DNA of 7,204 nt from Erysipelotrichaceae bacterium (lineage in GTDB: Bacteria > Bacillota_I > Bacilli_A > Erysipelotrichales > Erysipelotrichaceae), in NCBI GenBank assembly GCA_024681275.1, contig JAILBD010000145.1, forward strand, positions 1-7,204. Reading direction: 5' to 3'. Made by a program: the position numbers and the translations under genes. Below the pieces are notes generated by a model. That model was not told the origin of the DNA, ran no database searches, and saw only the letters and a program-made list of their open reading frames with translations. How positions within the stretch are numbered: the first letter of the stretch is position 1; the number at the start of each line of letters is the position of its first letter. This document shows positions 1 to 4,900 of this stretch, piece after piece.

Positions 1-1235
1 TAGGAATAGAGATCGGCGATTATGAAACAATTGTAAACATCGCTTTGACATCAACAAGCGCTGATTATCAGATCTCCAGTTCAAAAGGATCGACGAGTGG
101 AAGTATAAAATTACATATTATCAAAAATGATGATACTGTAACTTTAACTGCCGCATCTGATTCCAAGACCTATGACGGCTCTGCCCTGACCAACGACACA
201 GTCACGGCTTCCGGCTTACCAGAAGGCTTCACTGTTGAAGCTTCAGCAAGCGGATCCCAGACTGACGCAGGTGAAAGCAAGAACGTCGTAAACGACGGCT
301 TCGTCATCAAGAACGCTGCCGGCGAAGACAAGACGGCCAACTTCACCGATGTCACGAAGGTCGACGGCAAGCTGGAGATCACTCCTAAGGCTGTCACAGT
401 TATAGCTGATGATTTTACTAAGGCTGTCGGTGATCCTGATCCTATATTTACTGCTGTTGTTGATGGTCTTATCGGAGAGGATAGTATCGAGTATTCATTC
501 GATAGAGAACCTGGTATGACCGCTGGCAGATATGCGATCACACCTGTTGGGGAAGAATTCCAGGGCAACTATAAAGTGAAATATGTTGCCGGCACCCTGA
601 CTATCACGGATGCTCCGGCTCCTCCGGGACCAGGTCCTGATCCAGATCCAGATCCGGATCCAGAACCAGAACCTCCGACTCCTCCGACTCCGAGACCTAC
701 ACCAGATCCGGAACCGGAGCCAGAACCAGAGCCGACTCCAGTCGAGCCTGAACCAGAACCAGCACCGGAACCGATCGAAATTCCAGATGATGACGTTCCT
801 GAAGCATTACCTGAAAAGTACTGGGCACTGATCAACTTACTGGCTTCGATCGGCACAGTCCTGACAGCTCTGGGCATGGTCATCACATTCTTCAGAAAGA
901 AGAAGGAAGATGAAGAGGAAGAAGAAAATGCTGAAGAGGCACAGGTCGTAAGAACTGCTGCTTCCGAGGAAGAAGATGAAGAGGAAGAAGACGAAGAGAA
1001 CAAGAGAAAGAAATCGAAGTTCCTGGGTCTGCTGCCTGCGATCGCTTCTGTCATAATCTTCATCCTGACAGAGGACATGAGGAATCCGATGATCCTGATC
1101 GATAAGTATACGCTGCTTATGGTCGTGATCATGCTGGTGAACTTCCTGGTCGCTTATCTGACGAGAAACAAGAAGAAAGACGACGACGATAAGGAAGAAG
1201 ATCAGAACATGAACACCCAGCCAATGGCTGCTTGA
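1..1235 (+). CDS. MBG/YDG-repeat surface protein with C-terminal three-helix membrane anchor (5' partial)
   Basis: The frame is open from the left edge (first full codon at 3) to a TGA at 1233-1235, so the gene begins outside the window; the TTG at 45 is not a credible start. About 410 residues are visible. In order: the end of a preceding repeat (to about 130); a YDG-type beta domain beginning KTYDGSALTNDTV (about 165-380); an MBG-like beta domain beginning TPKAVTVIADDF and ending GTLTIT (about 381-608); a Pro-Asp/Glu stalk (612-790); a first membrane helix (WALINLLASIGTVL..., 822-893); an Arg/Lys-flanked, strongly acidic segment (894-1016); two more helices (about 1020-1070 and 1107-1160); and a charged tail. 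Families with such repeats are known as secreted, adhesin-like proteins; the ligand here is unknown. The probable topology is repeats outside, acidic loop and tail inside. There is no LPXTG motif. Codon use differs between the two repeat domains. It ends in its own terminator and does not look operonic with the genes downstream. Confidence 0.85.
   Translation, partial: GIEIGDYETIVNIALTSTSADYQISSSKGSTSGSIKLHIIKNDDTVTLTAASDSKTYDGSALTNDTVTASGLPEGFTVEASASGSQTDAGESKNVVNDGFVIKNAAGEDKTANFTDVTKVDGKLEITPKAVTVIADDFTKAVGDPDPIFTAVVDGLIGEDSIEYSFDREPGMTAGRYAITPVGEEFQGNYKVKYVAGTLTITDAPAPPGPGPDPDPDPDPEPEPPTPPTPRPTPDPEPEPEPEPTPVEPEPEPAPEPIEIPDDDVPEALPEKYWALINLLASIGTVLTALGMVITFFRKKKEDEEEEENAEEAQVVRTAASEEEDEEEEDEENKRKKSKFLGLLPAIASVIIFILTEDMRNPMILIDKYTLLMVVIMLVNFLVAYLTRNKKKDDDDKEEDQNMNTQPMAA
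612..790 (+). repeat. Low-complexity Pro-Asp/Pro-Glu coding repeat (stalk)
   Basis: The DNA consists of tandem short units of the GATCCA/GAACCA type that encode PD, PE and PT dipeptides. In surface proteins such tracts act as an extended stalk that holds the distal domains away from the membrane; that role is inferred here. The repetition makes the tract prone to length change by slippage. The in-frame units are 6 bp, so changes would keep the frame. Confidence 0.8.
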
Positions 1236-1248
1236 TCTGAAAGAAATT

Positions 1249-1281
1249 AAGACTACCGGGATTTCCCCGGTAGTCTTTCTT
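1249..1281 (+). terminator. Intrinsic terminator of the surface-protein gene
   Basis: A perfect 12-bp stem (AAGACTACCGGG at 1249-1260 with CCCGGTAGTCTT at 1266-1277) closes a 5-nt loop (ATTTC) and is followed by a T-rich tail (TTTCTT). It starts 13 nt after the stop codon. Its 3' arm occupies the place where the -35 region of the tRNA promoter would fall. Confidence 0.92.
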
Positions 1282-1291
1282 GATAATGATG

Positions 1292-1297
1292 TATAAT
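1292..1297 (+). promoter_or_regulatory. -10 element of the tRNA-Val promoter
   Basis: A consensus TATAAT lies 10 nt before the first tRNA base, giving an expected start near 1304 and a leader of only a few nucleotides. With a 17-nt spacer the -35 would be GGTAGT (1269-1274), inside the 3' arm of the upstream terminator, and it is a poor match. No proper TGn extended -10 is present. Confidence 0.65.
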
Positions 1298-1307
1298 AGT
1301 ATTACAT

Positions 1308-1383
1308 GGAGGATTAGCTCAGTTGGGAGAGCATGCTCTTCACAGGGGTGAGGTCGCAGGTTCGAGTCCTGTATCCTCCACCA
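1308..1383 (+). tRNA. tRNA-Val (anticodon CAC)
   Basis: A full cloverleaf of 76 nt with encoded CCA (1381-1383) can be folded by hand. The acceptor is GGAGGAT/ATCCTCC (1308-1314 with 1373-1379). The D stem is GCTC/GAGC with loop AGTTGGGA. The anticodon stem is TGCTC/GGGTG with loop TTCACAG. The variable region is AGGTC, the T stem is GCAGG/CCTGT with loop TTCGAGT, and the discriminator is A1380. The anticodon CAC (1341-1343) reads the valine codon GUG, and A35, C36 and A73 agree with valine identity. The odd point is the anticodon stem: only C29-G41 and C31-G39 are Watson-Crick, the other three pairs are G-U. It has its own -10 element upstream and a small terminator downstream. Confidence 0.93.
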
Positions 1384-1394
1384 TTTGAATGATC

Positions 1395-1414
1395 AGCCGG
1401 TGTTCCGGCTTTTT
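1395..1414 (+). terminator. Short intrinsic terminator after tRNA-Val
   Basis: A 6-bp GC-rich stem (AGCCGG at 1395-1400 with CCGGCT at 1405-1410) with a TGTT loop runs into TTTTT (1410-1414). It lies 12 nt after the tRNA CCA and 7 nt before the ribosome binding site of the next gene, so it could end the tRNA transcript or act as an attenuator for the transporter. Confidence 0.8.
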
Positions 1415-1421
1415 ACATACC

Positions 1422-1428
1422 GGAGAGG
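1422..1428 (+). promoter_or_regulatory. Ribosome binding site that fixes the DMT transporter start
   Basis: GGAGAGG lies 5 nt before the ATG at 1434. The earlier in-frame ATG at 1389 has no ribosome binding site, and its reading would run through the terminator hairpin and add residues that do not belong to the family. The start at 1434 is therefore preferred. Confidence 0.82.
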
Positions 1429-1433
1429 TTTTG

Positions 1434-2279
1434 ATGATCCGTAATAAAACGATGTTTGCTTCACTGATGCTGATCCTGACGACACTTTTGTGGGGCCTTT
1501 CGTATTCCATCCAGAGCATCTCTGCTTCAGAGCTGGGAACTTTTACGATCGTCCTGTTCAAGGGGGTCGGAGGTCTGCTCCTGCTTCCTTTGCTGATGTT
1601 CCATAGAAAAAAGATAAGCAGGCAGGATCTTATCGGAGGCGTTTCGATGGGGCTCTTTCTGTTTCTGGGTTATGTCTTTCAGCAGCTCGGGATCGAACAT
1701 ACCAGCGTTTCCAAGGTCAGTTTCATCACCGCTTTATACATCATTTCGGTCCCTCTGATCGAGATGTTCATGGGACAGAAGATCTCCGGGAAGATATGGA
1801 TCTCGGTCCTGATCGCGATCTGCGGTCTCTACTTCCTTTGTGTGAATGGAAGTTCTGTGATCAATAGCGGTGATCTCTATGCGCTGATCGGATCGCTGAT
1901 GTTCGCTGTCCAGATCATCCTGATCGATCGTTTCAGCAAGGTTTGTGATCCGTTGACCCTGACTTTTGTCTCGCAGATGACCGTGTCGGTCTTGTCTCTT
2001 TTTGTTGTTTTGCTGAGGGAGAACATAGATCTTTCGGTGATCACAAGAGCTTCTGCCGGGATCTTTTTCATCATATTTATCGGTGGTCTGCTGGCTGAGT
2101 GCATGCAGATCCGTTTTCAGAGGGATCTGGATTCTTCTTTGTCTTCTTTGCTGATGAGTTTTGAATCGGTTTTCGGTTCGCTGTTTGGTTGGATCCTGCT
2201 GCATCAGGTGATGAGTCCGAAGGAGATCTTCGGTTGTATCCTGGTCTTTGTTGCGATCCTGCTTGCTGAGAGTGAATAG
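1434..2279 (+). CDS. DMT-superfamily (EamA-type) transporter
   Basis: This is a 281-residue, highly hydrophobic protein with the length and two-repeat layout of EamA-family members of the drug/metabolite transporter superfamily: about ten helices, first EamA repeat at about residues 7-136, second at about 147-279. Recognisable marks are the first-helix stretch LLWGLSYSIQ (19-28), the segment GIEHTSVSKVSFITALY (86-102) with its Thr-Ser and Phe-Ile pattern before a PLIE helix end, and the matching start of repeat two (LYALIGSLMFAVQIILID, 148-165). Family members export or import small metabolites such as amino acids or nucleotide-related compounds by proton coupling; the substrate cannot be read from sequence. 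The start at 1434 follows a good ribosome binding site. No convincing promoter of its own is visible between the tRNA and the gene. It ends 73 nt before the MarR start, with only the operator palindrome as possible terminator. Confidence 0.88.
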   Translation: MIRNKTMFASLMLILTTLLWGLSYSIQSISASELGTFTIVLFKGVGGLLLLPLLMFHRKKISRQDLIGGVSMGLFLFLGYVFQQLGIEHTSVSKVSFITALYIISVPLIEMFMGQKISGKIWISVLIAICGLYFLCVNGSSVINSGDLYALIGSLMFAVQIILIDRFSKVCDPLTLTFVSQMTVSVLSLFVVLLRENIDLSVITRASAGIFFIIFIGGLLAECMQIRFQRDLDSSLSSLLMSFESVFGSLFGWILLHQVMSPKEIFGCILVFVAILLAESE

Positions 2280-2282
2280 ATG

Positions 2283-2310
2283 TTGATTCGGGTCTGCAAG
2301 GCGATATAAT
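2283..2310 (+). promoter_or_regulatory. Sigma70-type promoter of the marR-ABC operon
   Basis: TTGATT (2283-2288) and a consensus TATAAT (2305-2310) are separated by 16 nt. The expected transcription start is about 2316-2318, which is the first base of the palindrome. The -35 begins 4 nt after the transporter stop codon. Confidence 0.75.
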
Positions 2311-2315
2311 TATAG

Positions 2316-2335
2316 TTAGTTTGGAAACAAACTAA
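2316..2335 (+). promoter_or_regulatory. Palindromic operator, probable MarR autorepression site
   Basis: A perfect inverted repeat, TTAGTTTG (2316-2323) and CAAACTAA (2328-2335) around GAAA, covers the predicted transcription start. Its length, symmetry and AT-rich TAGTTTG/CAAACTA arms fit the operators bound by MarR dimers, and the gene directly downstream encodes a MarR protein. Binding here would block RNA polymerase. I saw no second copy elsewhere in the window. The repeat is followed by seven T residues (2336-2342), so in RNA it could also form a hairpin with a GNRA-type loop. Confidence 0.68.
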
Positions 2336-2343
2336 TTTTTTTG

Positions 2344-2348
2344 AGGAG
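2344..2348 (+). promoter_or_regulatory. Ribosome binding site that fixes the MarR start
   Basis: AGGAG lies 4 nt before the ATG at 2353. The in-frame TTG at 2341 would overlap this site and has nothing suitable before it, so the start at 2353 is used. Confidence 0.78.
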
Positions 2349-2352
2349 AAAG

Positions 2353-2799
2353 ATGGATAGAAGCGTAATCAAGGAAATGATCTGTCTGGATCATGCGATA
2401 AAGGAATATATGACGAATGGCCAAAAGATCGGACGCGGGATCAATTTTACCCAGTTCCAGGTCATCACCCATCTTCTTCAGCACAAGGAAGAAGATATCT
2501 GTCAGAAGGATCTGGAGGAAGTGACGGGTGTGAAGAAGGCTTCCATGACGGGTTGTCTGGACGTTCTGGCAGATAAGGATCTGATCTACAGGGAGACCGC
2601 GAAAGATGACAGGAGAAGGAATTACATCCGGCCGACTGAGAAGCTGGAGAGTCTGGAGGAAGATGTCATCAGAAGAGGTGAGAAGCTTGAGGCACTGATG
2701 ATGAAGGATATCGATGAGGATGACCTGCGCGCATTTTTCAGAGTGCTTGACAGGTTTGAGAAGAATATAGAGGAGGCGGAAGATGGGGCTGATCTTTAA
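2353..2799 (+). CDS. MarR-family transcriptional regulator, likely repressor of the ABC operon
   Basis: This 148-residue protein is of normal length for MarR. The winged helix-turn-helix is clear: FTQFQVITHLLQ (32-43) leads in, QKDLEEVTGVKKASMTGCLDVL (51-72) holds the two helices of the DNA-reading motif, and DLIYRETAKDDRRRNYIRPTEK (76-97) is the wing with the characteristic D-D-R-R turn. The charged flanking helices (1-25 and about 98-145) would form the dimer interface. MarR proteins act as dimers on palindromic operators and leave DNA when a phenolic or other small ligand, or an oxidant, is sensed; the ligand here is unknown. It is the first gene of the operon, sits under the palindrome at 2316-2335, and its 3' end overlaps the first ABC gene by 17 nt. 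Autoregulation is inferred from this layout. Confidence 0.92.
   Translation: MDRSVIKEMICLDHAIKEYMTNGQKIGRGINFTQFQVITHLLQHKEEDICQKDLEEVTGVKKASMTGCLDVLADKDLIYRETAKDDRRRNYIRPTEKLESLEEDVIRRGEKLEALMMKDIDEDDLRAFFRVLDRFEKNIEEAEDGADL
2771..2776 (+). promoter_or_regulatory. Ribosome binding site of the first ABC gene, inside marR
   Basis: AGGAGG lies 6 nt before the ATG at 2783 and within the last codons of the MarR gene. The strong site, together with the 17-nt overlap of the two genes, supports this start and suggests coupled translation. Confidence 0.85.
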
Positions 2800-4900
2800 A
2801 TATCTGAAACCGTATCTGCTGATCGTCATGACGGTCATCGTTCTGACTTTCGTGCAGGTTCAGACGGAACTGACTCTGCCTGATTACATGTCCGGCATCG
2901 TCACCAATGGCATTCAGTATGGAGGCATCATCGAGACGACGCCTAAGGCGGTCACAGCTGATGATATGAAGCAGATCACGGCTTTCATGTCTCAGGCGGA
3001 TACGGATCTTTTGCTGAAGCGTTACAGGATGGTCCAGGCCGGTGATAAGGCCCTGGTCAATGGACAGGAGGTCATTTTCAAGGAAAGTGTCTATATCCTG
3101 GAGACTGATGAAGATCTTTCAGGTCTGCTGCTGAAGCCTCTGGTCTATACCTATATGGCCAGACAGAGCGGCATCGATCTGAGCCAGGATGCGGATGCCA
3201 TCAGGGAACAGCTGGATCCGAAGCTGGAAGGTCTCGAGGACAATTTCTATTCGATGGCCAGATTCTATATCAGGGATCTCTATCAGGATGTCGGTCTGGC
3301 GACAGATGTCATGCAGAACAGCTACATCCTTTCAGCCGGCATGAAGATGCTGGGCATCGCTGCGATCGGCGTCATGGTCCAGATCCTTTCAGCGTACCTG
3401 GCTACCAGGACGGCGACCAGAGTTGCCGCACAGATGAGAAGGGACGTTTTCAATAAGGTCGAGTCTTTCTCTTCCAGTGAATTCTCGAGGTTTTCGACTT
3501 CTTCTCTGATCACGAGAACAGGCAACGACATCACCAAGATCCAGCAGCTGATCCAGATGATGATGCGGATGATGCTGATGTCGCCGATCATGGGGATCAC
3601 GGCTGTCGTCAAGGTGCTCAGGTATCCGAACATCTCGTGGCTTCTGATCGTGGCGATCGGGGTGATCGTCTGTGCGATGATCGTTCTGGCGGTCTTCGCG
3701 GTGCCTAAATTCGAGGTCATCCAGAAGCTGACTGACAAGCTGAACAATATCATGCGCGAATTTCTGGATGGCATGCTGGTCATACGCGCTTTCAATTCAC
3801 AGAAGGTCGAGGAACAGAAGTTCGACGATATCAATTCCGAATTCAGGAGAGTCGATCTCTTCGTTTCCAATGTCATGAACATCATGGGTCCGGTCATGAC
3901 GCTGGTCATGAACGGTCTGACAGTCGCGATCACCTGGTTTGCGGCAAAGCAGATCGATATCGATGCGATGACGATCGGCGAGATGATGGCGTTCACACAG
4001 TATGCGATCCATGTCGTCATGTCTTTCATGATGGTGACGGTGACTTTCTTCATGATCCCGCGTTCCCTTGTTTCAGTCAGAAGGATCAAAGAAGTCCTGG
4101 ATACAGAGAACATGATCCTGGATCCCGAGGATCCGAAGATCCTTCCGGAAGAGAACGGAAAACTGGCTTTCGAGCACGTTTCGTTCAGATATCCGGGTGC
4201 GGAGGAAGCCGTACTGGAAGATATCAGTTTTGAGGCGGAACCAGGAGAGACGGTGGCATTCATCGGTTCGACCGGTTCAGGCAAGTCGACTGTCATCAAG
4301 CTGATCCCGCGTCTTTTCGATGTGTCGGAAGGAAGGATCACTTACTGCGGCGAAGATATCCGCAATGTCGCACAGAAGCAGCTGCATGACAGGATCGGCA
4401 TGGCGACGCAGAAGGCGGTCCTGTTTACCGGTGATATACGTTCCAATATCGAATTCGGCAGGCAGATCAGCGAAGAGGATCTGAATGAGGCGATACGGAT
4501 CTCCCAGTCGGAGAATATCATCGCCGATAAGGAAGAAGGTCTCGATGCACTGATCACACAGGGTGGTACCAATGTTTCCGGCGGTCAGAAGCAGCGCCTT
4601 TCGATCGCGAGGGCACTGGCTGAAAAGAGGAACATCTACATCTTCGATGATACGTTCTCAGCACTGGACTATGAGACAGACAAGAAGCTGAGAGCGGCTT
4701 TGAATCAGCTGATCGAAAAGACGAAGGCCACGGGCTTCATCGTGGCACAGAGGATCTCGACGATCAGAAACGCAGACAAGATCATCGTGCTGGATGAAGG
4801 AAAGATCGTTGGAGAGGGGAAACACGAAGATCTTTTAAGAGACTGCGAGGTCTATAAGCAGATCGCATATTCACAGCTTTCAAAGGAGGAACTCGCCTGA
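2783..4900 (+). CDS. ABC exporter half-transporter with degenerate ATP site and large outer loop (TM287/BmrC/LmrC-like)
   Basis: This 705-residue protein has an N-terminal transmembrane domain fused to a C-terminal ATPase. It exceeds the usual 570-600 residues because a mostly hydrophilic segment (about 40-180) sits between helix 1 (about 11-31) and helix 2 (about 183-205). Further helices lie at about 262-277, 285-307, 362-388 and 405-425. ATPase motifs: A-loop Tyr470, Walker A GSTGSGKST (495-503), Q-loop Gln543, signature VSGGQ (598-602), Walker B ending IFDD (620-623), SALD (626-629) and AQR (655-657). Asp623 stands where the catalytic Glu is expected, and Gln656 replaces the switch His. 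This is the degenerate partner pattern known from heterodimeric multidrug exporters. The partner is the next gene, whose start overlaps this stop by 1 nt (TGATG). Substrate range, probably drugs or amphiphiles, is inferred from the family and the MarR neighbour. Confidence 0.93.
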   Translation: MGLIFKYLKPYLLIVMTVIVLTFVQVQTELTLPDYMSGIVTNGIQYGGIIETTPKAVTADDMKQITAFMSQADTDLLLKRYRMVQAGDKALVNGQEVIFKESVYILETDEDLSGLLLKPLVYTYMARQSGIDLSQDADAIREQLDPKLEGLEDNFYSMARFYIRDLYQDVGLATDVMQNSYILSAGMKMLGIAAIGVMVQILSAYLATRTATRVAAQMRRDVFNKVESFSSSEFSRFSTSSLITRTGNDITKIQQLIQMMMRMMLMSPIMGITAVVKVLRYPNISWLLIVAIGVIVCAMIVLAVFAVPKFEVIQKLTDKLNNIMREFLDGMLVIRAFNSQKVEEQKFDDINSEFRRVDLFVSNVMNIMGPVMTLVMNGLTVAITWFAAKQIDIDAMTIGEMMAFTQYAIHVVMSFMMVTVTFFMIPRSLVSVRRIKEVLDTENMILDPEDPKILPEENGKLAFEHVSFRYPGAEEAVLEDISFEAEPGETVAFIGSTGSGKSTVIKLIPRLFDVSEGRITYCGEDIRNVAQKQLHDRIGMATQKAVLFTGDIRSNIEFGRQISEEDLNEAIRISQSENIIADKEEGLDALITQGGTNVSGGQKQRLSIARALAEKRNIYIFDDTFSALDYETDKKLRAALNQLIEKTKATGFIVAQRISTIRNADKIIVLDEGKIVGEGKHEDLLRDCEVYKQIAYSQLSKEELA
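2900..3322 (+). other. Region coding the outer-loop insertion of the first ABC subunit
   Basis: It encodes about residues 40-180, between the first two membrane helices. The segment is rich in charged residues, has no membrane-like stretch and seems mostly helical, with a short strand-like stretch (KALVNGQEVIFKESVYIL, 89-106). By topology it faces the outside. Similar insertions occur in ABC proteins of about 700 residues in clostridia and relatives; I know of no assigned function. Confidence 0.7.
4884..4889 (+). promoter_or_regulatory. Ribosome binding site of the second ABC gene
   Basis: AGGAGG lies inside the end of the first ABC gene, 10 nt before the ATG at 4900. The in-frame ATG at 4909 would be 19 nt away, so 4900, within the TGATG overlap, is the better start. 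Confidence 0.7.

Noticed and set aside
620..780. Short regular DNA repeats that might suggest a CRISPR array
   Set aside because: The units are 6 bp, lie within an open frame and encode PD/PE dipeptides; there are no spacers.
807..893. Possible sortase sorting signal (LPEKY, then a helix, then RKKK)
   Set aside because: It lacks the Thr-Gly of LPXTG, and the protein continues for about 110 more residues with two further helices, so cleavage there is unlikely.
1389..1433. Earlier ATG for the DMT transporter
   Set aside because: It has no ribosome binding site, passes through the tRNA terminator hairpin and adds 15 residues not typical of the family.
1340..1561. Minus-strand open frame ending in a VEDTGLEPATSPL-like peptide
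   Set aside because: This is the well-known false protein read from the complement of a tRNA gene; the strand carries tRNA-Val and the start of the transporter.
2305..2314. Self-complementary TATAATTATA, possible minus-strand promoter
   Set aside because: The minus-strand -10 has no acceptable -35 at 16-18 nt, and there is no minus-strand gene to drive; the + strand use is enough to explain it.
3322..4341. Long minus-strand open frame opposite the first ABC gene, and similar ones at 569-1132 and 5506-6333
   Set aside because: They lie opposite clearly functional genes, have no family-like features, and arise from codon bias that leaves few stop codons on the other strand. The one at 569-1132 is largely Ser/Gly runs opposite the acidic and Pro-rich tracts.
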